Origin: CBDEGU01 sp965238045
GTDB lineage: Bacteria > Acidobacteriota > Terriglobia > Bryobacterales > UBA6623
Direction of reading: 5' to 3'
Length of the DNA stretch: 64,000 nucleotides
Assembly: GCA_965238045.1 (NCBI GenBank)
Contig: CBDEGU010000012.1
Coordinates: 2,790,001-2,854,000, forward strand
Shown here: positions 54,302-63,175 of the stretch, in pieces
Position numbering within the stretch: position 1 is the first letter of the stretch
How the letters are laid out: each line of letters opens with the position of its first letter
Made by a program: the position numbers and the translations under genes
The notes under the pieces: generated by a model
The model's database searches: none
The model's input: only the letters and a program-made list of their open reading frames with translations
Told to the model about the DNA's origin: nothing

Positions 54302-54446
54302 GGGCCCCATGGCACTGGAGCAGTTTCATACCTGTCACAGACCGTATCCGCAATGGCGAAAGCAAGCCTGAACGGCCCGGGCAGTGGCGGCGGCGAGGGC
54401 TTGGTCGAGGCAGGATTCCAGCGGGCAAGTTTGAGCGAAGCCTTTC

Positions 54447-56147
54447 CTACCAGGTGATTGCGTGCCCGTCCCGGCGGGGGTCCGCGCCCCCGGCGAGAGC
54501 GCCGGTTTCAGGATCGATGTAGACACCCTGGACACCGCCCGCGTTGCCCGGTTTGACAAGGTGATGGCCCAGGGCCCGCAGCTCTTCGTAGACCTTCGGT
54601 GGAAAGCCGTAATCGAGGTAGGTGTTCGAATCGGTCTTGATGGGCGCGCGGCCCCCGGCGCGGTTGATCATCATGCGCGGCGAGGCGATGGCCTGCTGGA
54701 TGTCCATGCCGTGGACCAGCACTTTGGTGATCACCTGCCCCACCGTCTGCGGGATGGTGTAGCCGCCGGCCGCCCCGACGGCCATCAACAGTTTGTCGCC
54801 CTTCATCACGAGCGCCGGCGTCATGACCCCTTTCGCGCGCTGCCCGCCTTCGAGCAGATTGACGTGGCCGGGCGGGCTGAGGACAAAGCCGTAGCGATGG
54901 CCGTTGTTCAAAAAGATGCCCGTATCACCGGCGATCACCCCGCTGCCAAATCCGCTCACAAGCGACTGCGTGAAAGCAACTGCATTGCCCCAGCGGTCGG
55001 CCGCGGCGAGGCTCGTTGTCCCGACCGTCGGCAACAGCGGCCCGTGAAACGCGGCGACCTTCTTCGGGTCGATCTTGGCCCGTTGCTGAGCGGCATACTC
55101 TTTCGAAATGAGGCGGTCGACCGGGATATCGACATCCTTGCCGGTGTTGTAGCGGTCGTCGTCGGCGAGAGCCAGCTTCATGGCTTCGAGCCAGCGGTGG
55201 GCGAAGTCGCTGCCGTAGAGCTCGAGGCTCGGCAAGTCGAAGCCTTCCATGATGTTGAGCGCCTGGAACATGCTCATGCCGCAAGAGCCGGGCGGCAGGG
55301 CGTAGAGCGTGTGTCCATGGAAAGTGGCGCGGATGGGTTCACGCCAGCGCACCTCGAAGTTTTCGAAATCACCTTTGGTGAGGATGCCACCGTTGCGCTG
55401 CAAGAAGCGGATGATCTCGCTCCCGAGTTCACCCTTGTAGAACAGGTCGGCGCCGTGGAGGGCAACACGCCGGAAGCTGCGCGCGAGGTCCTTCTGCTTG
55501 ATGATCTCGGCCATCCGCGGGGGCCTGCCGTTCGGCAGAAAGACCCGCGCCGAGGTCGGGAATGGCTGTAGTTTCTTGGCCATGCCGCGAATCGACATCT
55601 CGTCGTATTTCGAGATCACGAACCCGCGCTCGGCCAACTCGATCGCCGGTTCGAACACATCGCCGAGGCTCATCGTGCCGTGGCGGGAAAGCGCCTCGGC
55701 CCAGCCTTTCAGCGCACCGGGGACGATGGGCGCGAGGTAACCCTGGTCGCAGTCCTTCTCGGTGAGCCTGCCGGGCGAGGCCACCGCCGGGCTGACGCCC
55801 ATCATGTCGAGCGCGACTACCTTGTGCTCCGCGGCCAAGTAGATCAGCATGAAGCCGCCGAAGCCGCCCATCCCCGACATATAGGGTTCGGTCACGTTCA
55901 GCGCGGCCGCGGCGGCGACGATGGCGTCGATCGCGTTCCCGCCCTTCATCAACATGCGCAGGCCCGCGAGCGAGCCGTGTTGATCGGCCGTGGAGACCGC
56001 CCCGTTGCGTCCCCAGACGACGCGGTGCGCGGTGCCTTCGAGATGCGGCGCATCGAACTTGACTACATCGCCGACCTGTTGGGCGGGCGCAAGGGCCGTC
56101 CCGCTGGCGGCAAGGCCAAGGGTCGAGAGAAAGTCGCGTCGTTTCAT
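54447..56147 (-). CDS. ggt: Tat-exported gamma-glutamyltransferase
   Basis: 566 residues. Ntn-hydrolase precursor that self-cleaves before a Thr. Tat signal KRRDFLSTLGLAASGTALAP. Conserved blocks: GGNAIDAIVAAAAALNVTEP, MSGMGGFGGFMLIY, nucleophile region VGTTSLAAADRWGN (Thr about 376), GSGVIAGDTGIFLNN and VGAAGGYTIPQTVGQV. It cleaves gamma-glutamyl amides such as glutathione in the periplasm. The ATG has AAGGAG 7 nt upstream. The promoter TTGAGT-17-TATAAT lies on the minus strand upstream. Confidence 0.93.
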   Translation of the reverse strand: MKRRDFLSTLGLAASGTALAPAQQVGDVVKFDAPHLEGTAHRVVWGRNGAVSTADQHGSLAGLRMLMKGGNAIDAIVAAAAALNVTEPYMSGMGGFGGFMLIYLAAEHKVVALDMMGVSPAVASPGRLTEKDCDQGYLAPIVPGALKGWAEALSRHGTMSLGDVFEPAIELAERGFVISKYDEMSIRGMAKKLQPFPTSARVFLPNGRPPRMAEIIKQKDLARSFRRVALHGADLFYKGELGSEIIRFLQRNGGILTKGDFENFEVRWREPIRATFHGHTLYALPPGSCGMSMFQALNIMEGFDLPSLELYGSDFAHRWLEAMKLALADDDRYNTGKDVDIPVDRLISKEYAAQQRAKIDPKKVAAFHGPLLPTVGTTSLAAADRWGNAVAFTQSLVSGFGSGVIAGDTGIFLNNGHRYGFVLSPPGHVNLLEGGQRAKGVMTPALVMKGDKLLMAVGAAGGYTIPQTVGQVITKVLVHGMDIQQAIASPRMMINRAGGRAPIKTDSNTYLDYGFPPKVYEELRALGHHLVKPGNAGGVQGVYIDPETGALAGGADPRRDGHAITW

Positions 56148-56192
56148 GGTGGCGCTCCTTCGCGGAATGGCAGTAAGGGCGAGTCCGTGAGA

Positions 56193-56221
56193 ATTATACG
56201 AGAATCGGGGAGCATACTCAA
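56193..56221 (-). promoter_or_regulatory. ggt promoter
   Basis: On the minus strand TTGAGT (56221-56216), 17 bp, TATAAT (56198-56193), a near-consensus vegetative promoter; the ggt ATG is about 46 nt downstream of the -10. Confidence 0.65.
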
Positions 56222-56715
56222 GCCAAGGGCATTCTCAACTGAATGGCATTGTCAAGTTGACGTGGGGCAGAGCCGGCGAAGAAGATCTGGAGAAGAAGTC
56301 GGCGGGGTGTCGTTCGGTTCATTCGATTGCGATTCATAGCGCAGCACGATTCACCCGAAAGGGACTTGTTGCTTGCTTTGCTTGCTGCTGGAAAAAGCTC
56401 AGAAACTTAGTCAAGTCGCCTATCTTCGAATCGCAGCTATCCGTCTTGTCTTCCAAGCCGGCCGCGGTGGCTCAGGAACACTGAACGCCGGCGGGAGGAT
56501 CGTCACGGGCTCTTCGTCGCACGAGAAAAGATGGACGATGTACGCACATTCCCCTGGGCTTTTCCGGACCGGCGTGAGTTTCTCTGTCACCTCGACCAGG
56601 CACGCAGTTTCGAGGCCGCCCCAAACGAGGACAATAATAGAGTTGACTCAGCAGGCGGACCGCCCCGGTAATTTGCGCCGGGACCATGGCTTCGACTATC
56701 CTATGGGCGTCGGAA
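56222..56715. other. non-coding stretch with an orphaned promoter
   Basis: No gene is recognised. Near the right end TTGCGC (56673-56678), 18 bp, TATCCT (56697-56702) could be the original promoter of the membrane glycosyltransferase gene that resumes at 58179. In the pre-insertion sequence that start codon would lie about 20 nt after the -10. Confidence 0.35.
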
Positions 56716-56823
56716 TGGCCGAAGAGATTGTCCCGAATCTAGTTGAAGGTGGAAGGGCGGCGGTTCTCAAGCCCGGTTCTCTGAGAGAATCGAGCAAACC
56801 TTTCACCACAAAGGAGAACCGCC

Positions 56824-58113
56824 GTGAAGAAACGATATCACATTCTGGATTCCGCGAAGCAACAGCCAGTCAGCCCCAACGACCTCACCCGCCTGCTCAG
56901 CCAAAACTCCCAACTCATGCTGCCCTTGGTTGAACTGGTCGAGCAGTGCCGCGGAGCCGTCGACGAGGTTATCGACGTCACCGGCCGCGCCGCCATTCAA
57001 GCCGTGCTGGAACTGTCGGCGCAGCAAGTTACCGGTGGAAAACTTTCCCAGCCCGGCAAGAAGCGCCGCGGCGATGTGGTCCGCTGGGGCCGCCAGCCCG
57101 GTCGCGTCAAGCTCAGCAACCGCAAACTGCGCGTCAGCAAACCCAGACTGCGCAAACGCTCCGGCGGCGAGGTCAAAGTGCCCGCTTACGAAGCGATGCA
57201 GGACGACGAACGCCTCGGCGCGCGCATGCTCGACATTCTGATGAAGGGCGTCTCGACGCGCAACTATGCCGGGGTGATTGGCGCAATGGCCGGCACGGCC
57301 GGGGTGTCGAAATCCGCCGTCAGCCGGGAGGCAGTCGAGGCCGCCGAAAAGAGCATCGACGAAGTGCTCACGCGGCGCCTCGATGAGCTGGATCTGCTGG
57401 TGATCTACGTGGACGGTTTGATCTTCGCAGATCATGTAGTGCTTGCAGCGGTGGGCGTAGACCGTCGGGGCAACAAACATGTGCTGGGATTGCAGCACGC
57501 CGCCACTGAGAGCACAGCCGCCGCCGAAGACTTGCTGAGGGGCATGGTCGAGCGGGGAGTATCGACGGAGAAAAACAGGCTCTTCGTGCTCGATGGATCG
57601 AAGGCCCTGCGGGCGGCGGTGCGGCGGGTCTTCGGCAAAGTTCCGGTGCAGCGCTGCCGTGCTCACAAGCTGCGCAATGTCGTCGAGCGGCTGCCTAAGG
57701 CCGAGCGCGATCAGGCCAAAGCGGCGATCCGGGCCGCCTGGCGGCTGGGAGCCCAAGATGGACAAGCGCGGCTGGAGAAGCTAGCCCAGTGGTACGAGGG
57801 TGACTGGCCCGAGGCGGCGGTGAGTTTGCGCGAAGGCATGGAGGAGTGTTTCACCATCAACCGCCTGGGTGCGCCGCCGTCGCTGCATCGCTGCCTGGCG
57901 ACGACGAACATCGTCGAGTCTCCTAACGCCGGGGTGCGGCGGAGAACGCGGCGAGTGACCCGCTGGAAGGACGCGGCCATGGTGTGTCGCTGGGCCACGG
58001 CTGCATTCCTCGATACCGAGAAAAGCTTCCGCAAGATCATGGGTTACAAGGATCTGTGGATGCTCGACGCCATCCTCAATCCGGCCAAGGCCACAGCAGC
58101 AAAGGCTGCCTAG
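56824..58113 (+). CDS. IS256-family transposase
   Basis: 429 residues, Mutator-like DDE transposase. Catalytic residues Asp197 (YVDGLIFADH), Asp257 (VLDGSKAL) and Glu365 (TTNIVESPNAGVRRRTRR) are all present. The N-terminal part contains a basic DNA-binding stretch (KLRVSKPRLRKRSGGEV). Appears intact and potentially active. Positions 57356-57535 are duplicated in inverted form at 58621-58800. Confidence 0.93.
   Translation: MKKRYHILDSAKQQPVSPNDLTRLLSQNSQLMLPLVELVEQCRGAVDEVIDVTGRAAIQAVLELSAQQVTGGKLSQPGKKRRGDVVRWGRQPGRVKLSNRKLRVSKPRLRKRSGGEVKVPAYEAMQDDERLGARMLDILMKGVSTRNYAGVIGAMAGTAGVSKSAVSREAVEAAEKSIDEVLTRRLDELDLLVIYVDGLIFADHVVLAAVGVDRRGNKHVLGLQHAATESTAAAEDLLRGMVERGVSTEKNRLFVLDGSKALRAAVRRVFGKVPVQRCRAHKLRNVVERLPKAERDQAKAAIRAAWRLGAQDGQARLEKLAQWYEGDWPEAAVSLREGMEECFTINRLGAPPSLHRCLATTNIVESPNAGVRRRTRRVTRWKDAAMVCRWATAAFLDTEKSFRKIMGYKDLWMLDAILNPAKATAAKAA
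57356..57535 (+). repeat. 180-bp repeat, copy A (inside IS256 transposase)
   Basis: Source segment coding for about residues 178-238 of the transposase. Its reverse complement occurs at 58621-58800, with no mismatch seen in the parts compared base by base. Confidence 0.9.
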
Positions 58114-58178
58114 TACAATGCTCTTTTACGCCGCCGCCCTACAAACCCTCAACTACGATTGGGACACTCTCTGGCCGA

Positions 58179-59690
58179 ATGAAAGAACATACAAGATACT
58201 ACATCCTCATCGTCTCAACATTGATGATCTCCTACAGTGTGGTGATATCGGGCAACTACGGTTTTCGTGATGATTATGTCTTTCTCGACTATGCTCAAAC
58301 GAAGACTTCTCAAACTCTGATCGACTACACCGTATCTGGACGACCACTCGGTGGCCTGCTTGCATCCGCCGCATACACTCATGCCGAGGATGTGGCTGGT
58401 CTCTCCCGTGTGCGGTTCCTCGGACTGCTCGGACTCATCCTAGCCGCCCTCTGTCTGTATCGGACTCTTGCGGCATCGGATTGTGACCGAACTGCCGCCG
58501 CTGTGCTTAGCACAACCGTTTTTCTAATGCCGCCCTTCCAGGTTTTCGCGGCCTGGGCTTGTTATGTTACAGCCGGATTCGCCATGGCCGCCGCGATGCT
58601 GGCGGCTTTTTTGGCGACCGGCAAGTCTTCGGCGGCGGCTGTGCTCTCAGTGGCGGCGTGCTGCAATCCCAGCACATGTTTGTTGCCCCGACGGTCTACG
58701 CCCACCGCTGCAAGCACTACATGATCTGCGAAGATCAAACCGTCCACGTAGATCACCAGCAGATCCAGCTCATCGAGGCGCCGCGTGAGCACTTCGTCGA
58801 GGTCCGGTCGTTTCGAATCAACGTTGCCTCGCTATGGCCTCGCTGCCTTGGCGTCTCTCATATTTGTTATGAGCGGAACCCTTTATCAACCGGCCGCGAT
58901 GTTCTATTGGGTGTGGGTGTGCGTCTATTATGTGGTTCGCGCCAAGGTTCCCGGCCGCCTCCTGGGAGACGGCGGACGATTTCTCCTGGTTGGGGCAGCC
59001 GGAAATGCCGGTCTCTACCTGGTGCACCGCATTGCTGTCACGCAGTTGGCGTATGAGTCGGAACGGGCTCATCTCGCTACCGACTATGCGGCCAAAATGC
59101 AGTGGTTTTTTGAAGAGATGCTTCGGAGAGCGGCGGGACTCCATCTTATCAATAGTCCGGCCTGGGCCAGCGCGCTCATCGCGGCAGCGACGGTGGCTGG
59201 CCTGTGGTTTTATCTCGGGCGGCTGTTGCCCCGTTCCCGGTTCCTCCTGTTGGGTACTGCGTTGATAACATTGATCCTGGCCGCAGCGCCTAATTTGGCC
59301 ACTGCCGAGAGCTGGGCATCCTGTCGTTCCATAAGTGCGCTCTGGGCGATCTGCTGCATCCTGTCGTTTCTTGCTTTGCAGGGGTGGCTCAGCAAGGTTG
59401 TCCCACCCTCGATATCTGAACGCGTATGGCACGCCGTGCTCGTGTGCTTGCTAGTAGGCAGTGCGGTCCTGGCGTCAACGAACCTTGCCACTTATTTTGT
59501 TGTCCCGCAGGAGATCGAGGCCGCATATGTCGAATACCGTCTGTTGGCCCAACCGATCGACTCAACGACCACTGTAGCGGTGGTGCCGGGACACTGGTCG
59601 ATCAGCCGCGCTCCGGGTGTTTACTATGACGAATTCGGGGCGCTGTTGCATGATTCAACTGCGGCGCGAGTGGGGGCGCTTTTCCAACTT
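58179..59690 (+). pseudogene. disrupted GtrII-like membrane glycosyltransferase
   Basis: Multi-span membrane protein. The N-terminus MKEHTRYYILIVSTLMISYS is followed by NYGFRDDYVFLD and SGRPLGGLL, a pattern of GtrII/PMT-like lipid-sugar glucosyltransferases, with several further membrane helices (LLGTALITLILAAAP, AVLVCLLVGSAVLAS). Damage: the IS256 element ends at the start codon; 180 foreign bp (58621-58800) introduce a stop at about 58722; and the 3' end is cut by the IS5-type element near 59690. Deleting the 180 bp restores one uninterrupted frame (ATG-GSGRFES junction), so the insert is secondary. Confidence 0.75.
58621..58800 (-). repeat. 180-bp repeat, copy B (inverted, inside membrane gene)
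   Basis: Inverted copy of transposase positions 57356-57535, with no mismatch in the stretches compared. The 180-bp length is a multiple of three. No target duplication or terminal repeat borders it. Confidence 0.9.
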
Positions 59691-60709
59691 CTCGTTCAGG
59701 ACACCACAGCGCAGGATTTCGGCCTACCCAGCTCGGCCATCCGGTTGAGGATGTGACACCCGATCGCAACTTCTCTCCTTTGTGCCTTGCCGTGCCTCGC
59801 CTTCAATCCGCCTCCGAGCACGGACTTGTATCGGAAGAAGCTGTTTTCAACGCGCGCCTGCTGTCGGTAGCCCGACTCCTTCTGCCACTCTCGTCGCCCG
59901 ACCTGGCGAATCCTCTCAAGAGCCGTGTCACGCTGCGCCCATGGGCCGTCCGTTGGCCCCGCCGACACCGCGGAGCGACGAGGGGGAATCACAATCACGA
60001 CGTTCTCTGTACCGGCCGCGCTGAGTTGATCGTAGACTGACCTGTGGTCGTAGGCTCCGTCTGCGGTGAAACGCCGGATGGGAACCTCGATTGTGTCGAG
60101 AAGAGCAGGGAGTGTGGAGGCGTCGTCCCGGCTGCTCGCTGTGAGTTCGGCCGCCACAATGAACCCCTCGGCATCCACCCCGATGTGCAGCTTCCGCCAA
60201 TCCCGGCGTTTCTTTGATGCCTTGTGCTTGTGCGCGTTCCATTCGCCGCAACCCAGAATCTTCAGCCCTGTGGAATCGACGATCAAGTCGATCGGGCCGT
60301 CATAGGATCGGGTCAGGGGCGGCACCGCAACGATTTGGTTCCGGCGCGAGAGTGTGGTGTGGTCCGGGGCCTTGAGGTTGAGGCCCATCAAGCGGAGCAG
60401 CGAGTCCAGGAACCCCTCGGTCTGGCGGAGCGGCAGGCTGAAGACGACCCGCAGCGTCAACGCGGTCCGGACCGCGAGGTTCGAGTACCGCCGCTGGCCT
60501 CCGCGAAGACCGTTCTTCGGTGGTACCCACGCGGCAATTGCATCCTCGCTCAGCCAGATCGTGACGTCGCCGCGGCTCCTGAGGCCACGCTCGTACTCCC
60601 TCCAGTTCCGGATTCTGTACTTCTTCTTATACTGGCGGTTGACTCGGCTCGACTTCGCTGCGACCATGACGTTACCCCCGATCTCTATGATGGACTGGAC
60701 CCCACCCCC
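59672..60709 (-). mobile_element. IS5-family insertion sequence (approximate ends)
   Basis: About 1.04 kb. Bounded by GGGGG (59672) and CCCCC (60709) with only partly matching terminal sequence (GGGGGyG..TCCA). No flanking duplication was found, and both neighbours are truncated at its edges, so the boundaries are uncertain. Confidence 0.5.
59696..60667 (-). CDS. IS5-family transposase
   Basis: 323 residues. DDE transposase: VDSTGLKILGCGEW (first Asp), FTADGAYDHRSVYDQL (second Asp) and RVENSFFRYKSVLGGGLKAR (Glu with the YREK-like run), order and spacing as in IS5/IS1031-group enzymes. N-terminal RNWREYERGLRSRGDVTIWL is typical of this group. Full-length by appearance; the stop lies inside the remains of the neighbouring membrane gene. 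Confidence 0.9.
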   Translation of the reverse strand: MVAAKSSRVNRQYKKKYRIRNWREYERGLRSRGDVTIWLSEDAIAAWVPPKNGLRGGQRRYSNLAVRTALTLRVVFSLPLRQTEGFLDSLLRLMGLNLKAPDHTTLSRRNQIVAVPPLTRSYDGPIDLIVDSTGLKILGCGEWNAHKHKASKKRRDWRKLHIGVDAEGFIVAAELTASSRDDASTLPALLDTIEVPIRRFTADGAYDHRSVYDQLSAAGTENVVIVIPPRRSAVSAGPTDGPWAQRDTALERIRQVGRREWQKESGYRQQARVENSFFRYKSVLGGGLKARHGKAQRREVAIGCHILNRMAELGRPKSCAVVS

Positions 60710-60713
60710 GCCG

Positions 60714-61037
60714 CTAGCGTGCTCGCTTACACCGATTCATGCACCAACGCCAGGTCCATTCACCATTCTGATCGGCGGAAAAGCGAACCTTCCAGACGTC
60801 TCCGTCAGGCGAGAGATGACCGTCGCCGGCGTAAAAACCAGGCACTGCGAACCTTCGGCCGTCGGGCGAGCGGAAGGTGACGTCCAGATGGATGCCGAAA
60901 GGATTCCGGGCGCCCAGCGACTCGGAGGCTGGTCCCTGAAAGGCGAGTTCGATCTTCCCCCAGCGATCGTAAGATTCGGGGCGATTCTGGCAAGACAAAA
61001 GAGCGAGCAGCAGGAGAGGAACGGCGCGGCGCGGCAT
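60714..61037 (-). pseudogene. N-terminal fragment of a DUF5060-containing lipoprotein
   Basis: Reads MPRRAVPLLLLALLSCQNRP (lipobox LLSC), then WGKIELAFQGPASE, FHVTFRSPDG-like FRSPDGRRFAVPGFYAGDGH and VWKVRFSADQNGEWTW, the DUF5060 beta-sandwich that precedes apiosidase-like glycoside hydrolase barrels. It stops after about 100 residues near the IS5 edge; the catalytic domain is missing. Start taken as ATG 61037. Confidence 0.7.
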
Positions 61038-61151
61038 TGCCGCCAATGTAGCAAAAAGTCGGCGCCCCGCGGCTAACGGTAAGATGGAATCTGGCGGCCC
61101 GCGGTGCGTATGCTTCTCTTTGGGCCCGCTACATTCTTAGGAGGTATGACA

Positions 61152-62000
61152 ATGGCACGAGATTACGGAAGGCAGGGTGAACTTGACGACGCTTTAGAGA
61201 TGTTTCGAGGTTTCGCCGGTGGCAGGAAGGGCTTCATCAAGATCGCCATTGTGGTTGTGCTCGTCATCGTATTGATGAATTCTTTTGAAACGGTCGGCGC
61301 CGGCGAGCGCGGGGTCGTCTTCAGCAAGTTCGGAGGCGTGCAACAGGTCGTTCTCAGCGAAGGTCTGCAGTTCAAGATTCCCCTGATTGAAGACATCATT
61401 CAGATCGACGTCAAGATCCAAAAGGCCGAGACCGACGCCCCGGCCTCTTCCAAGGATTTGCAGATGGTCTCGTCCCGGATCGCGCTGAACTATCACGTCG
61501 AACCGGACCAGGCCAGCAGCGTGTATCAGGACGTGGGACTGGCGTACAAGACACGAATCATCGACCCAGCCGTGCAAGAGTCCATGAAGGCGGCGACCGC
61601 TGAATTCACCGCGGAGGAATTGATTACCCGCCGCAACGAAGTGTCCTTGCGGATCAAGGAGAGGCTCAGCGAGCAACTGCTGGCGCGCAACATCATCGTT
61701 GACGAATTCAGTATCATCGACTTCAATTTTTCGCCAGTATTCAATGAGGCGATCGAAGCCAAGCAGAGCGCCGAGCAGGCCGCGCTGAAAGCGGAGAGAG
61801 ACCTGGACCGCATCAAGGTGGAAGCAGAGCAGCAGATCACCGCCGCGCGCGCGGAGGCCGAAGGTCAGCGGTTGCAGCGGGAAACCATCACCCCGGCACT
61901 CCTGCAATTGCGCGCGATCGAGAAGTGGAACGGTATTTTGCCGCAAGTCACCGGCGGGGCGACTCCGTTCATCGACCTTAAGGGCATGGGCAGCAGGTAG
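61152..62000 (+). CDS. SPFH/prohibitin-family membrane protein
   Basis: About 282 residues. One N-terminal transmembrane helix (about 30-50, IKIAIVVVLVIVLMNSF), then the band-7/SPFH domain (GAGERGVVFSKFGGVQQVVL, DVKIQKAETDAPASSKDLQM) and a coiled-coil C-terminus (EAIEAKQSAEQAALKAERDL, EAEQQITAARAEAEGQR). Domain order matches bacterial prohibitins/HflC-like proteins that form membrane microdomain cages and modulate FtsH. AGGAGG (61139-61144) is best spaced (7 nt) for ATG 61152; 61146 is too close. Confidence 0.85.
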   Translation: MARDYGRQGELDDALEMFRGFAGGRKGFIKIAIVVVLVIVLMNSFETVGAGERGVVFSKFGGVQQVVLSEGLQFKIPLIEDIIQIDVKIQKAETDAPASSKDLQMVSSRIALNYHVEPDQASSVYQDVGLAYKTRIIDPAVQESMKAATAEFTAEELITRRNEVSLRIKERLSEQLLARNIIVDEFSIIDFNFSPVFNEAIEAKQSAEQAALKAERDLDRIKVEAEQQITAARAEAEGQRLQRETITPALLQLRAIEKWNGILPQVTGGATPFIDLKGMGSR

Positions 62001-62143
62001 ACGCGCGGATTTCCGCGTGCCGGCGAGAGGCCGGGGACCGTGCTTGGCGCCGTCCCCGATCTCTTTACAACCCCTGACGGCCGCGGCGCCGTTTGGGTTT
62101 GATAAACTCCCTGTTTGCGGGGGCCATCGAAAGGAGATACGCA

Positions 62144-63151
62144 ATGAGCCGGCCGGTAACTCTTTTCACGGGACAGTGGGCGGACCTGCCCTTGGAGGTA
62201 CTGGCCGAAAAGGCCGCCTCCTGGGGATACGACGGTCTGGAACTGGCCTGCTGGGGCGACCATATGGACGTCTTCCGGGCCGCCGATGACCTCGAATATT
62301 GCACGCAGCGGAAAGCGATTCTCGACAAGCACGGTCTGCGGCTCTTTGCCATTTCCAACCACCTGGCGGGCCAGCTTGTTTGCGATCCCAATAACGACAG
62401 CCGCTCCGACGGCTTTGCGCCAGCCGACTGCGCCGGCGACCCGGAGAAGAAGCGCGCCTGGGCCGTCAAGGCCGTGAAAGCCACGGCGCACGCGGCGCGG
62501 AACCTCGGTCTCAAGGTCGCCAATGGCTTCACGGGCTCTTCCATCTGGCATATGCTCTACAGCTTTCCTCCGGTGGCGGATTCGACGATCGACGAAGGCT
62601 TCGCCTATTTCGCCGAGATGTGGAACCCGATTCTCGATGTCTACGACGAGTGCGGCGTGCGGTTCGGACTGGAGGTGCACCCGACCGAAATCGCCTTCGA
62701 TATCGTTACGGCCAAGCGGGCGATCGAGGCAGTCGGCGGGCGCGAAGCGTTTGGTTTCAATTTCGATCCGAGCCACCTGCATTGGCAAATGGTCGATCCG
62801 GTTGTATTCTTGCGGGAGTTTTCCGATCGCATCTATCACGTTCACATGAAAGATGCCGCCTTGCAGTTGAATGGGCGGACAGGGATTCTCGGCTCACACC
62901 TGAACTTCGGCCATCCCGGCCGCGGCTGGGACTTCCGGTCGCTGGGTCATGGCGGCGTGAACTTCGAGGAGATCATCCGGGCGCTGAACCATATCGGTTA
63001 TCGGGGACCGCTCTCGATCGAGTGGGAAGACAGCGGGATGGATCGCGAGCACGGCGCCAAGGAAGCGTGTGAGTTCACCAAAAAGGTGGATTTTGCGCCC
63101 TCCTCGCTTGCCTTTGACGCGGCCTTTGCGGAGCAGGAACACAGGGACTAG
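62144..63151 (+). CDS. sugar phosphate isomerase/epimerase (xylose isomerase-like TIM barrel)
   Basis: AP-endonuclease/xylose-isomerase superfamily barrel. Metal-site residues visible: LEVHPTE (Glu), FNFDPSHL (Asp/His), YHVHMKDA (His, Asp) and SIEWEDSG (Glu). 335 residues, no signal peptide. AAGGAGA lies 8 nt before ATG 62144. It isomerises or epimerises a keto/aldo sugar; the substrate is not known. Followed 24 bp later by a related barrel gene that is Tat-exported. Confidence 0.85.
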   Translation: MSRPVTLFTGQWADLPLEVLAEKAASWGYDGLELACWGDHMDVFRAADDLEYCTQRKAILDKHGLRLFAISNHLAGQLVCDPNNDSRSDGFAPADCAGDPEKKRAWAVKAVKATAHAARNLGLKVANGFTGSSIWHMLYSFPPVADSTIDEGFAYFAEMWNPILDVYDECGVRFGLEVHPTEIAFDIVTAKRAIEAVGGREAFGFNFDPSHLHWQMVDPVVFLREFSDRIYHVHMKDAALQLNGRTGILGSHLNFGHPGRGWDFRSLGHGGVNFEEIIRALNHIGYRGPLSIEWEDSGMDREHGAKEACEFTKKVDFAPSSLAFDAAFAEQEHRD

Positions 63152-63175
63152 CGGAAGGAGGCTTATCATCCGGCT

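Larger units (their letters stand above)
56724..58171 (+). mobile_element. complete IS256-family insertion sequence, 8-bp target duplications
   Basis: 1448 bp. Left end GAGATTGTCCCGAATC... and inverted right end GAGAGTGTCCCAATCG... share TGTCCC, AATC, TAGTTGA, GGT and GGGCGGCGG over about 40 bp. The direct repeat TGGCCGAA flanks it at 56716-56723 and 58172-58179. One transposase gene inside. The left terminal repeat ends just before a ribosome-site-bearing leader. The matching duplications indicate a recent, simple insertion. Confidence 0.88.

Noticed and set aside
56373..56933. Plus-strand open frame before the IS256 element
   Set aside because: Unconserved composition and it runs into the element; contains its left terminal repeat.
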